NCBI GenBank assembly: GCA_964369685.1
Contig: CAYJFB010000022.1
Span: forward strand, 1-38,575
Source of the DNA: Avidesulfovibrio sp964369685
GTDB lineage: Bacteria; Desulfobacterota; Desulfovibrionia; Desulfovibrionales; Desulfovibrionaceae
Length of the DNA stretch: 38,575 nt
Direction: 5' to 3'
A program made the position numbers and the translations under genes. The notes beneath the pieces were generated by a model, which was given only the letters and a program-made list of their open reading frames with translations, ran no database searches and was not told where the DNA came from. Numbering within the stretch: the first letter of the stretch is position 1; every line of letters starts with the position of its first letter. This document shows positions 1 to 9,315 of this stretch, piece by piece.

Positions 1-2
1 TG

Positions 3-3000
3 ACCGTAAATGTTATCGATAAAGGGAATAATGAGCATGAAGTAACTCTTGATGTCACTGTCAAGGACGATGCACCAATCATTAAAAGTGATCTTGACAA
101 CGACGGTGAAACGACCGCTACCGTTACTGACAGCATTGCCAATGCAAACATTACGGTTGACTTTGGCGCTGATTTTGATGGTGCAAAAATTGAACTTCCG
201 CCTAGTGGAAGTGCAACAGTTGGCCTTGGTGTTGAATGGACTGGCTCTACTTGGGTTCCCACATTAGGCAATTCCTGGGACAGCGGCATTAGTGTTGAAG
301 GAAATATTCATGATGGTTTTACCATTACTCTTGGCGACCTGACTTTAAAACAATCGGCACCGGGCTCAGATAATTGGGATGTTTCCTATGAACTAAGTGG
401 ACGTACCGACGTCGAGATCATCTTTACAGACGGTGATGGCGATGAAGTCACTCACACTGTTGTTGCGTCTGTGCCTAAACTCAGTGATTTGGATATGGGT
501 GATGACGCCCTTATAACCTACGACGCGGCTGTTGATGAGAGCGGGCGTGACGGCGATCCCAGCGGTCTGCAACCTGCGGGGGCATCCGCAACGAGCGATG
601 GTGCTTTCACGATTACATCTGAAGAAAGCATTACAAGTTTTACCCTTGGTCAGAGTGAAAATGCTGTCACCTTTACGGTTACAGAAAACAATGGTGTGTA
701 TAGCCTTTCACCCTCTGGTACAACAGAAATTCAAGGTGAATTTGGACATCTGTCCGATATAGGCTTTGAGAAGACTTCCGAAGGTGTATTTGAAGTAACA
801 TACACCTATACCCAAACAAAAAATGCGTTAACCCATAGCATTGATACCGCCGGTGATGGCGATAGCAAGACAAACTATGCCGATGATGTTGTGACCGAAG
901 ACTTTGACATCAGAATTACTGATGCAAGCGGTGATTCTGTACAGCAAGACGGTGGTATTCACGTTAATATCGTTGACGATGTGATTGCTGCCAATGCCGA
1001 TACGGCAGCTGTGACAGAAGGTGCAACAGTCAGTGGTAACGTGCTTACTGCTGTAAAAGCTGATGAAAATAGCCATGATGGTGACGTTGCGGATCTTTCC
1101 GGTGCCGATGGTTGGGCAGAAGGCGGCGGTCTGATTGCAGTCAGTGCCACCGGATGGACAGCTGATAAGACCAATCCTCTTAAACTGACTTCTGATGACG
1201 GTAAAGGGACAATCATCTTTGAGGCAGACGGTTCGTATACATTTACGTCTACTGATGAGAATCTTGCCGAGGGAGTTACAGAGATCTTTATCTTTAACTA
1301 TACCGCTAAAGACAAAGACGGAGATACGGCTGAATCCACACTGACTGTGACTGTGACAGGTAGGAATGATGAACCTTCTATTGAGTTTGCCCCGGGTGTA
1401 TCAAGTGTTACTCATACAACCTATGATGCAATGGTTGATGCCGATAAAGACGGTGTTGCAGACAACCCAAGTGGTAAACAACCTGATAATAGCGATAGTC
1501 AACCTGCTGATGTCGCTACGGCCAGCGCAAGCGGCTCCTTCACCTTTGATGGTGGTGATGAACTTGTAAGTCTTGTTATCAAAGGTCATGATAAAAACGG
1601 TAAGGACATGAATTTTGACCTTACAACATATACAGCAGAGGAACTCAAAGATCTGACCATCTACGGTGAGCATGGTACGTTAACGAATATCACGCTTATT
1701 GAAAATACTGTGACGTATACCTACACCCAAACAGAAGTGAGTGAACTTGGTGCAACGAATGTCACAGAAGCAGATTGGGTGACAGATGGAACCTATAAGG
1801 CTGACAAGGCTCAGGGCGACTCATTTGAAATTGTTGTAACCGACAAGGACGGCGAATTTGCTGAAGGTTCAATTGATGTCAACATTGTTGATGATGTGAT
1901 TGTTCTCGGTAACTTGACCGATAAAACCGACAGTTATGCCGATCCGCTCATAGCACAAGATGCAAAAGGCAATGACTATGAGTATTATGCTGTACCTAAA
2001 GCGACAGAACCCACAGATGCTGATGGCGTTTTGAAAGCTGAAGTGAACGGTAAGCTTGATATTTCCGGTGCTGATGATCTTGCCTCTTTAGAACTTGCTA
2101 TTCCTCAATATAATGGCACAGTACCGTATGCTGTGACGATTAATGTTAACGGTGCAAATAAAGTTGTGTCGTTAGAAATTGTTGAAAATGGTGATGGTAC
2201 ATCGACTATTTACGGTGTTTCTGGTGTATATTTGCCGGCCGGTAGTGAGACGCAATTTGATCTCAGTGATCCTTATTTTACTTTCACGCTTACTGAAGCA
2301 ACCGGTGAATGGACATATGAACAGCTGAAAGGTTTTACAGGCGATGTAAGCATCGCTGTAAAAGGCACAGATGCTGACGGTGACGCTGATACCCATTTTG
2401 TCACTCTGAAAGGAACTGTTTCGGGCTTCCCCATCACAGTAGAACTTGGTGATACGCTTGAAGTCGACGAAGGCTCTATGGCTGACGGTACACACCCCAA
2501 TCAAGATATGGATAAAGACGGAAGCAGTGATCATATTGATACGGGTTCTGTCCATATTGCGACAGGTGACAGCTTGGACGGCATTAGTGTGACGATTATA
2601 GATAAAAATGGCGATGAACAAACCTTAACCTTTAATGCTGAAGGTAAGCTGGTAAGCGGATCGCAGAATATTGAAACCTCGCAAGGTACGCTTTCAGGCT
2701 TCAGCTTAGAAAAAGCGGGCGATGGAAATGGTGTCAACTTTGAATACACCTATACACAAACTGCTACCGTTACACATGAACGTCCGAGTGATGCAACAAC
2801 AGAAGATGATGTTAGAGCGCAAGGCGATACCTTTGGTATCACAGTGACAACAAAAGCTGAAGGCACAAGTGATACTGTGACCGTTGATGTGAGTGTTATT
2901 GACGATGCGCCGCTTGCGCATAGTGATGTTACGGCATTAACTTCGGAAGGCTCCGGTATAGCTACAGCACTTGTCAATATCGACTTTGGTGCTGATAACG

Positions 3001-5141
3001 GTGACGGAAAAACACTTGAGTTTGGTGATGTTACCTTTACCTATGAAGATGGGACATGGGTGTCTTCAGATAACGCAAAAGGTACGGTAACGGAAACTGT
3101 AAATGGAGATAACACGGTCACCACTCTTACAGTCGGAGATTGGACTCTTGAAAATTATGGTGATGAAACCGGTTGGATTGCAACGACTGATGTCTCTACA
3201 TTGCCCGAAGGTGGATCAAAGACAACAACAGTCACGCTTACCGATGCCGATGGCGACGCAATAGACTTTGACATTGTTGCTAAGAATGAAGATTTACCGG
3301 CCGGAGATATTAAAGCTATTGATGGTTCTTCCATACTGATTGAACCCGGTACGGACTATAATGTCGCTTTCATTCTCGATACATCCGCTTCCATGTGGGA
3401 TAACCGCTGGAATGGTGTTATTGAGGCAGCCGACCAGCCGTTTGGTTATACTCGTCTTGATGCGACAATAGATGCTATCATTGGCTTGGTGGAAGATACG
3501 CTTGCACCATATACAGAAGATGCGCTCGGCGGTGATGTCAATCTTTACATTAACCAATTCTGGGGTGATAATACAGCAGAGCAAACGGTTATTAATATTC
3601 AGCTGACTCAGGATAATGTACAAGATGTCATTGATGCGCTTGAGGATCTGAGGACTCTGAAATACGAAGAACTTCGTCTTGATCCCAGCTATGATCCGAA
3701 CACGGGAGCTCACACAGATTCTGTGACAATTGGCACTGATACGATATACTTGGATGCAAACGGATTCCCTCTTAATGCACAGTTGGATAGTGATGGTTTG
3801 CCCCAATATGATAGAGATGGCAATACTGCTTACCACCATGGGACTCATTATTCAAAAGGCTTTAATGATGCCACAGATTGGTTGGCAACTGTTCCCCAAA
3901 GTAATGAGGCTGATAAAATCAAAACCGAAGTCTTCTTCATGACGGATGGTAGTCCCTCCGGTGACTCAGGTACTGATACGGCTTTTAAAAACTTGCAAAC
4001 GGCTGTTGGTGAGAATGGTGGTGTACATGCTTTAGGTATGGGAGCAAACGCCAATGAAACACTTCTTAATAGCTATGACACCACTCACGGTGCAGATACT
4101 GTGACTGATCAGGCAATTGGTTCGGGTATGTTCCAACCTGATGGCAACTCTGAATCGAGCACAGAAAAATCCAACATCATGTTTACCTTGGAAGGTGATG
4201 ATGTTGTTGTTGGCGGAGTCTCGTCAGATGTCTTGAATACAGCATTCAGACAAGCTGTAGAAGATAAATATCCCGGTGTCACAATTACGGATTCACTCAT
4301 CATTAACTATATACAAAACTATCCTGAATCAATTTTAACATACTTGGACACTGCTGATGGTGCACAAGATGAAGATCATGATGCTGTTATTGCTCAATCC
4401 GGTAATGATACAGTGTACGGTTTGGGTGGCGATGACCTTATTATTGGTGACGGTAGGCTTGATAGTTTGCATGAACTTGCAACGGCAATGGTTACCAGTG
4501 AGACGACAGATGATGTGTTAAATAAATATCATGAAGATACTGTTCAAACGCACACAGGCGATGAATCTGCAACATTAGTGAAAGCCCTTGTGGATGATAT
4601 TCGAGAAACATTTGAAAAAGGTAGCGCTGAAGCAAAAGAAAAGCTTATGGACGCCATTGACGATATGGAAAAATCCAACGACGGCAACGACACCCTTTAT
4701 GGTGGCAGCGGTTCAGACGTTATGCTTGGCCTTGGCGGTGACGACACCTTGGTTGGCGGTGCAGGTGCAGACATCATGATCGGCGGTTCAGGCAATGATC
4801 TCTTCAGGATCGAAGATGATGTAGAGTTCAATGATATTCTTGTTGATGGCGGTGAAGATCTTGATGTTCTCTTGAGTAACACGCTTGATACAGGTGATAT
4901 TAAAGGTGCGCTTGCCGATGGAAAGATTCAAGATGTTGAAATGATTGTGCTTGGCGATGTTGATGGTGGTAACGTCAATGACGTGTTGACAAGCCTTGGT
5001 TTGGGCAAGACAAATAACGAAATTGCAAACACTCTTGGAACATGGACAAAAGGTGATGATGTCGGCGACAAACACACCACCTACACGAATGACGACGTTA
5101 CGGTTATTGTTGATAAAACGATCGTTGAAAACAATAGTTAA
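3..5141 (+). CDS. Giant RTX adhesin with VWA domain, 5' end outside window
   Basis: The reading frame is open from base 3, so this is the C-terminal 1712 residues of a larger protein; the GTG at 471 is internal and not a start. Three similar modules, each with a YTYTQT strand and closing on a VNIVDD or VSVIDD motif (around 780-990, 1690-1905 and 2745-2930), look like the T1SS-143/VCBS class of Ig-like repeats. A von Willebrand A domain follows from about residue 1120, with the MIDAS motif DTSAS and a later FMTDGSPSG. RTX calcium nonapeptides (GGxGxD type) occur near residues 1464-1484 and 1559-1603, followed by a C-terminal segment of about 110 residues that should hold the type I secretion signal. 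The composition is acidic, with few Cys. Known relatives (LapA, FrhA, MARTX-like adhesins) are exported by type I ABC systems and mediate surface adhesion or biofilm. The transporter genes are not in this window. Confidence 0.9.
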   Translation, partial: TVNVIDKGNNEHEVTLDVTVKDDAPIIKSDLDNDGETTATVTDSIANANITVDFGADFDGAKIELPPSGSATVGLGVEWTGSTWVPTLGNSWDSGISVEGNIHDGFTITLGDLTLKQSAPGSDNWDVSYELSGRTDVEIIFTDGDGDEVTHTVVASVPKLSDLDMGDDALITYDAAVDESGRDGDPSGLQPAGASATSDGAFTITSEESITSFTLGQSENAVTFTVTENNGVYSLSPSGTTEIQGEFGHLSDIGFEKTSEGVFEVTYTYTQTKNALTHSIDTAGDGDSKTNYADDVVTEDFDIRITDASGDSVQQDGGIHVNIVDDVIAANADTAAVTEGATVSGNVLTAVKADENSHDGDVADLSGADGWAEGGGLIAVSATGWTADKTNPLKLTSDDGKGTIIFEADGSYTFTSTDENLAEGVTEIFIFNYTAKDKDGDTAESTLTVTVTGRNDEPSIEFAPGVSSVTHTTYDAMVDADKDGVADNPSGKQPDNSDSQPADVATASASGSFTFDGGDELVSLVIKGHDKNGKDMNFDLTTYTAEELKDLTIYGEHGTLTNITLIENTVTYTYTQTEVSELGATNVTEADWVTDGTYKADKAQGDSFEIVVTDKDGEFAEGSIDVNIVDDVIVLGNLTDKTDSYADPLIAQDAKGNDYEYYAVPKATEPTDADGVLKAEVNGKLDISGADDLASLELAIPQYNGTVPYAVTINVNGANKVVSLEIVENGDGTSTIYGVSGVYLPAGSETQFDLSDPYFTFTLTEATGEWTYEQLKGFTGDVSIAVKGTDADGDADTHFVTLKGTVSGFPITVELGDTLEVDEGSMADGTHPNQDMDKDGSSDHIDTGSVHIATGDSLDGISVTIIDKNGDEQTLTFNAEGKLVSGSQNIETSQGTLSGFSLEKAGDGNGVNFEYTYTQTATVTHERPSDATTEDDVRAQGDTFGITVTTKAEGTSDTVTVDVSVIDDAPLAHSDVTALTSEGSGIATALVNIDFGADNGDGKTLEFGDVTFTYEDGTWVSSDNAKGTVTETVNGDNTVTTLTVGDWTLENYGDETGWIATTDVSTLPEGGSKTTTVTLTDADGDAIDFDIVAKNEDLPAGDIKAIDGSSILIEPGTDYNVAFILDTSASMWDNRWNGVIEAADQPFGYTRLDATIDAIIGLVEDTLAPYTEDALGGDVNLYINQFWGDNTAEQTVINIQLTQDNVQDVIDALEDLRTLKYEELRLDPSYDPNTGAHTDSVTIGTDTIYLDANGFPLNAQLDSDGLPQYDRDGNTAYHHGTHYSKGFNDATDWLATVPQSNEADKIKTEVFFMTDGSPSGDSGTDTAFKNLQTAVGENGGVHALGMGANANETLLNSYDTTHGADTVTDQAIGSGMFQPDGNSESSTEKSNIMFTLEGDDVVVGGVSSDVLNTAFRQAVEDKYPGVTITDSLIINYIQNYPESILTYLDTADGAQDEDHDAVIAQSGNDTVYGLGGDDLIIGDGRLDSLHELATAMVTSETTDDVLNKYHEDTVQTHTGDESATLVKALVDDIRETFEKGSAEAKEKLMDAIDDMEKSNDGNDTLYGGSGSDVMLGLGGDDTLVGGAGADIMIGGSGNDLFRIEDDVEFNDILVDGGEDLDVLLSNTLDTGDIKGALADGKIQDVEMIVLGDVDGGNVNDVLTSLGLGKTNNEIANTLGTWTKGDDVGDKHTTYTNDDVTVIVDKTIVENNS

Positions 5142-5234
5142 GGATAATGCTTTTTCTGGGGGAACACATTTTTTACGAGGTTATTGCCTCTGCTTCCCCC
5201 AGACTTCCTTTATCTTATGGCGTGTATAAAAAAG

Positions 5235-5286
5235 AAAGAAACGGACGATAAGCATTTCTATCGGTTGCTTTGTCGTCCGTTTCTTT
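5235..5286 (+). terminator. Rho-independent terminator after the adhesin
   Basis: A perfect 14-bp inverted repeat (AAAGAAACGGACGA at 5235-5248 against 5273-5286) is extended inside by AAGCA/TGCTT. The right arm ends in a T-rich stretch. It lies 94 bases after the adhesin stop and before the convergent larC-like gene. The A/T-rich outer pairs mean it could work in both directions. Confidence 0.75.
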
Positions 5287-5363
5287 AGTCATATGTGAAC
5301 ATACTCTCATCAACATAGAGCTGTCATAAGTCTCTTCGTTTTCAAAAGATCATATTGTATTTG

Positions 5364-6194
5364 CTATTTGTGTTGTGCGCCGTAAGCGAAAATCGCACCG
5401 TTTGGAGCGTTTGCAAACACGCGCGTTCCATATGCGATAACCGAATGCTCTACAATCATCTCAGGCCATACGCCAAAACTGACTTCCAAACTTTTTAAAA
5501 GAGCAATGGCCGTAGGAGTGACCGTTTCACCCTGACCGTCAGGTTGTGTGGGAAAAGGACGTATGGGAACACCGTGTAATAAGCGCAACACCGCAGGAGC
5601 AGGCGAAGGCAACCAACCATGCGCACAATACACACCGCCGTCTGTTATTGGTAATGCGCCACAGACAACTTGTGCAGGATTGAGTTTATCAAAAAGAGCA
5701 CACACAAGACAAATATCCAAAATACTGTCAAGAGCACCGACTTCATGAAAATGAACCTGATTCACCGGTTTATTGTGTACGGCACCTTCAGCTTCTGCTA
5801 ACAATTGAAATGCACCCGTTGCCAATGTTTTGGCTCTTGATGTTAATTTCGAGTCTTCAATTAAACTCACAATGTCTGTCAAGGTTCGATGAGCGTGTTC
5901 GTGAGGTAATATAATCCGACATCCCACACCTTGTACTTGATTGACCGCGCGTTTTTCTAAATGCAAACAACCCTCCAAAGCAGGAACCCCCACACATTGA
6001 ATCAATAAATCCAGTTGCTCTTGGTTCACATCGGCTATGGCAATCAAACCGGCAAGCAACATGTCACCCGATAACCCCGAAGACGGCCGAATGGTTAAGA
6101 TTTTTGAAGCTAAATGATGGGTATGGGTTACAGAAGGCTCCTGTTCGTGCTCATTGTTATATTCATGATTGTGTTCATGGTTATGATGATGCAT
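5364..6194 (-). CDS. larC: LarC1-like nickel-pincer cofactor protein, short form
   Basis: This 276-residue protein belongs to the LarC (formerly DUF111) family, which in lactate racemase maturation inserts nickel into the pyridinium dithiodicarboxylate precursor using CTP. Family signatures are SGLSGDMLLAGLI near residue 40, the HFHEVGALDSI motif and the GETVTPTA motif. The start is set at the ATG at 6194, preceded by AGAGGA; the longer frame to 6278 lacks such a site. The first 27 residues contain ten histidines, as in nickel-storage or nickel-delivery tails. The protein ends where LarC1 ends in lactobacilli. The LarC2 half, which holds the CTP-binding part, is absent, and the 220 bases downstream hold no frame for it. 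Either this is a stand-alone LarC1-like protein or LarC2 is encoded elsewhere. No larA, larB or larE is in view. Confidence 0.8.
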   Translation of the reverse strand: MHHHNHEHNHEYNNEHEQEPSVTHTHHLASKILTIRPSSGLSGDMLLAGLIAIADVNQEQLDLLIQCVGVPALEGCLHLEKRAVNQVQGVGCRIILPHEHAHRTLTDIVSLIEDSKLTSRAKTLATGAFQLLAEAEGAVHNKPVNQVHFHEVGALDSILDICLVCALFDKLNPAQVVCGALPITDGGVYCAHGWLPSPAPAVLRLLHGVPIRPFPTQPDGQGETVTPTAIALLKSLEVSFGVWPEMIVEHSVIAYGTRVFANAPNGAIFAYGAQHK

Positions 6195-6274
6195 AATAGT
6201 CCTCTTTTTTAGACAAATGTATAAAGCCATAGGGGAAAACGAGCTGTTTCCAAATGCGTCGATAATCTTTACAT

Positions 6275-6293
6275 ACAAACGAGAGTCGTTTGT
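6275..6293 (-). other. Small hairpin between yigZ and larC-like gene
   Basis: ACAAACGA and TCGTTTGT form an 8-bp stem with a 3-base loop just after the yigZ stop. No U-run follows on the minus strand, so termination is uncertain; it could be a processing or stability hairpin. Confidence 0.35.
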
Positions 6294-6306
6294 TTATAGA
6301 TACGCT

Positions 6307-6945
6307 TTAAATCCGCTCGGTTTGTAATATCTCTGTGAGTACATCACCGTCTGTCAGTTCAGTGATTTGAAGAAGAAAAGGATCGAGATTTTCTTCAGGA
6401 AGCAATACTTCATAGGTTGCTTCTGTGGCAAAGTTTTCTTGTACCACGGAAGCACGAAATTCGGATAATTGTCGTTTAAATAATGTGATTTTATTATAAT
6501 CTAAAATAATTTGTACCCTTACGGCTTGCATCGCCAAACGTGAAGGCAAACCTTCGAGGCCAAGACGAACTAAATCTTGATAAGCGCGCACGAGTCCGCC
6601 CGTGCCCAATTTTGTTCCACCAAAGTATCGAGTGACGACGGCTGTAATTTCACCGATACCGCAATGTAAAAGTACGGTGAGCATTGGACGGCCGGCTGTG
6701 CCGTGTGGTTCGCCGTCGTCGCTGTATCCTGCCCGCCCGCTGTCGCCTGCAGCACCGGCGACAAAGGCCCAACAGTTGTGCGTGGCATCGGGAAATTCAT
6801 TACGCATCTGTTCTATAAATAATTTTGCCGATTCGGGGGTTGGTGTGTGTGCTAATGTCACCACAAAACGGCTGCGTTTAATGATTTGTTCGGCACGATA
6901 GAATGATTCGGCATGAAGATCGGGAATCAAATATTTTTTGTTCAT
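6307..6945 (-). CDS. yigZ: YigZ/IMPACT family protein
   Basis: The 212-residue product matches the YigZ (UPF0029/IMPACT) family across its length. Conserved motifs are HNCWAFV and DDGEPHGTAGRPML in the first half, then RYFGGTKLGTGGLVRAY. The C-terminal 70 residues fit the small ferredoxin-like domain of the bacterial members. The family is linked to translation or stress control in eukaryotes (IMPACT), but its bacterial role is not settled, so no reaction is proposed. The ATG start at 6945 has no strong ribosome-binding site, because the upstream bases belong to a repeat element (6951-7058). The gene is followed after about 110 bases by the larC-like gene on the same strand. Confidence 0.88.
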   Translation of the reverse strand: MNKKYLIPDLHAESFYRAEQIIKRSRFVVTLAHTPTPESAKLFIEQMRNEFPDATHNCWAFVAGAAGDSGRAGYSDDGEPHGTAGRPMLTVLLHCGIGEITAVVTRYFGGTKLGTGGLVRAYQDLVRLGLEGLPSRLAMQAVRVQIILDYNKITLFKRQLSEFRASVVQENFATEATYEVLLPEENLDPFLLQITELTDGDVLTEILQTERI

Positions 6946-6950
6946 TGAAT

Positions 6951-7058
6951 CTTTTTTTTGGGGGGAATAATTCCCCCCAAACCCCCTTAATTCTGCGGCA
7001 TGTAAACACGGCGTAGCCGTGTTTACATGCCGCAGTTCAAGCTGCTCTGAGAGTTTTT
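6951..7058 (+). repeat. Intergenic hairpin repeat, copy A
   Basis: A T8 run leads into the hairpin TTTGGGGGGAAT/ATTCCCCCCAAA (6957-6981), then ACCCCCTTAATT, then a perfect 20-bp inverted repeat with a 3-base loop (6993-7035), then TTCAAG, a CTCTGA box and a T7 run. The same order of parts occurs at 32431-32562 and, on the other strand, at 33488-33615 and 9121-9315. Here the long stem is GGCATGTAAACACGGC, different from copies B and C, so the ends are conserved while the stem sequence varies. It sits between the aconitase stop and the yigZ start, antisense to both. Confidence 0.8.
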
Positions 7059-7135
7059 TTATCCAACAATAAAGTGAAAACTCTTGAATATACTTGTTAA
7101 AAGTAAAGAAAAAATGCTATAATCATCTTTACGTG

Positions 7136-9052
7136 CTACGCATGAGGACGGGCTGTGTTGAGCAAACCGCCTGCACGGATGATTGCAAGTTCTTGTTCAC
7201 TGAGGTCATTTTGTACTTCCACAGCGTGATCACCGATATGGATTGTCATGATACCACCTGCGGTCAATGCGGTTGTATTAATCTTTACAGGCATTTCCGG
7301 TGTGATGTGATCATAGTCTGCCGCATTCACAAACAGTAACGGTAAAATACCAAAATTGATCAGATTGGCACGGTGAATACGAGCTAATGAACACGCCAGA
7401 ACAGCACGGATTCCTAAATGTCGAGGAGCCAACGCTGCGTGTTCACGGCTTGAACCTTGTCCATAGTTGTCTTTTGTTACGATGACCCCGTTTCGTGTGG
7501 CACGAGCGCGTTTCGGAAAATCAGGATCGACGCGTACCAAGACGTGTTCAGATATGGCAGGAATGTTTGAACGCAAGGCCAAGACATCGGCGTTGGCGGG
7601 CATAATGTGGTCTGTGGTAATATTGTCAGGCAAGGTAATCACGACGGTACCGTCAAGCTGTTCAGGCAAGCTTTCAAAGATTTCCAAAGCCACAATATTG
7701 GGGCCACGCACCACTTCAACGGTGCTGCCGTCGGCAGGAGGATCGACAAATAAATGTCGAATGGAGGGCACAACTTCCGGTAATAACGGACGGTTCGGTG
7801 CCGTTCCCCATGTGGCGGGATCGGTGAACTTTCCGTTGAGTGCCACTTGTGCAGCCGTCAAGGGGCTTGCTAAATAACACTGGGCATCGGCAGTGCCGCT
7901 ACGACCTTCAAAGTTGCGGTTAAAGGTGCGCACACTTACCCCTGCAGAGACAGGAGCACCGCCCATACCGATACAAGGTCCACAAGAACATTCAAGTAAC
8001 CGTACGCCTGACATCAACATTTTACCAAGATCGCCTTCGCGTGCCAGCATGTCCAACACTTGTTTTGAACCTGCCGAAACACTGGTCGGCGTATCGGGAT
8101 GTACGTGTTTGTCTGCAAGCACCGAGGCCACTTGATGCAAGTCGGCATACGATGCATTGGTACACGAACCTATAGAAACTTGTTCAACTGTAATGCCTGC
8201 CAAATCTTTCACGCTGCGTACCCGATCGGGCATGTGCGGTTCTGCCGCAAGCGGTTCCAGAGCATCAAGATTGATATGAATATCTTCGTCGTATTCGGCA
8301 TCGGGATCGGCAGACAATTCAATCCAATCCTGTTCACGGCCTTGTGCTGCCAAAAACAATCTTGTTTGTTCGTCACTGGGAAAAATTGAAGAGGTTGCAC
8401 CCAATTCGGTACCCATATTGGTAATGGTGGCGCGATCGGGTACTGTCAATGTGGCAACACCGGGACCTGCGTATTCAAAGACACGTCCCACACCGCCTTT
8501 CACTGTCAACAAACTCAACACTTGTAAAATGATGTCTTTTGCCGACGCCCAACCATTGAGTTTACCTTCAAGCCAAACGCGTACGACTTTGGGCATGGGC
8601 ATAATGTAGGGTTTGCCTGCCATTGCCAAGGCGACTGAAAGTCCGCCTGCGCCCATGGATAAGGCACCAATACCGCCTGCTGTCGGGGTGTGGCTGTCTG
8701 AACCGATTAAGGTTGTGCCGGGTTTTGCAAAATTTTCAAGGTGTAGTTGGTGACAAATGCCTGTACCTGCCGGAGAAAATAACGCACCGTACTTCGCTGC
8801 CGTTGTACGCAAAAAACGGTGATCATCGGCATTATGAAAGCCTGTTTGTAAGGTGTTGTGATCAACATAGCTTACAGATAAATCGGTTTGAACGCGATCA
8901 ACACCAAGTGCTTCAAATTGAAGCCAAGCCATCGTGCCTGTGGCGTCTTGTGTTAATGTTTGGTCAATGCGCAAGGCGATCTCTTGCCCTGCTGTCATTG
9001 TTCCTTCGAGTAAATGTGCCGACAAAATCTTGTGCGTCAACGTTGTTCCCAC
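7136..9052 (-). CDS. Aconitate hydratase, Aquifex-type
   Basis: This 638-residue protein is a short aconitase of the Aquifex type (TIGR01342-like), catalysing citrate to isocitrate through a [4Fe-4S] cluster in the cytoplasm. Visible motifs include GSDSHTPTAGGIGAL, the cluster cysteines in GSCTNAS (about residue 297) and ECSCGPCIG (about 355-360), and the swivelling-domain motif YGQGSSREHAALAPR (about 530) with the substrate-binding Ser/Arg. The start is a GTG at 9052 with GAGGAG seven bases upstream. It lies downstream of Re-citrate synthase and IDH on the same strand, so the three genes cover acetyl-CoA plus oxaloacetate to 2-oxoglutarate. A G/C-homopolymer region (copy D) separates it from icd, so co-transcription is uncertain. 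An isopropylmalate isomerase role is less likely, because large and small domains are fused here. Confidence 0.93.
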   Translation of the reverse strand: MGTTLTHKILSAHLLEGTMTAGQEIALRIDQTLTQDATGTMAWLQFEALGVDRVQTDLSVSYVDHNTLQTGFHNADDHRFLRTTAAKYGALFSPAGTGICHQLHLENFAKPGTTLIGSDSHTPTAGGIGALSMGAGGLSVALAMAGKPYIMPMPKVVRVWLEGKLNGWASAKDIILQVLSLLTVKGGVGRVFEYAGPGVATLTVPDRATITNMGTELGATSSIFPSDEQTRLFLAAQGREQDWIELSADPDAEYDEDIHINLDALEPLAAEPHMPDRVRSVKDLAGITVEQVSIGSCTNASYADLHQVASVLADKHVHPDTPTSVSAGSKQVLDMLAREGDLGKMLMSGVRLLECSCGPCIGMGGAPVSAGVSVRTFNRNFEGRSGTADAQCYLASPLTAAQVALNGKFTDPATWGTAPNRPLLPEVVPSIRHLFVDPPADGSTVEVVRGPNIVALEIFESLPEQLDGTVVITLPDNITTDHIMPANADVLALRSNIPAISEHVLVRVDPDFPKRARATRNGVIVTKDNYGQGSSREHAALAPRHLGIRAVLACSLARIHRANLINFGILPLLFVNAADYDHITPEMPVKINTTALTAGGIMTIHIGDHAVEVQNDLSEQELAIIRAGGLLNTARPHA

Positions 9053-9120
9053 TGTAACACTCCTCTATTCCTTTCTGTGCATTGTATTTTTATAGTTGGA
9101 TAATACGTAATCCCTAAGCA

Positions 9121-9315
9121 CTCTGACACCGCGGCATTGAAACACCGTGAGCGTGGGTGGCGGGGGAGCCGGGGGGGGGGCGAACCCCGGGTTAAAGGCC
9201 CGGGGGCCCGGGGGGGCGGGGGGGGGGGCGCCCCCCCCCCCCGCTCCCCCCCCCCCGGGGGCGCCCCCCCCCGCCGCGACAGGGGGGCAGGGGGGCATTG
9301 CCCCCCCTGAAAAAA
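9121..9315 (-). repeat. Intergenic hairpin repeat, copy D, with G/C homopolymer core
   Basis: Read on the minus strand it begins right after the icd stop (TAG at 9316-9318) with T6, CA, and a hairpin GGGGGGCA/TGCCCCCC (9290-9306). This is the same entry module as copy C. It continues as about 130 bases of almost pure G and C runs and then CCGCGGTGTCAGAG. On the plus strand GCGGCATTGAAACACCGTGAGCG (split at about 9131-9153) resembles the left arm of the copy A stem. The matching second arm is not recognisable. The core could be true slippage-expanded DNA or a consensus error. Confidence 0.6.

Noticed and set aside
471..471. GTG at 471 as the adhesin start
   Set aside because: The frame is open and reads as the same repeat type back to base 3, so the start lies outside the window.
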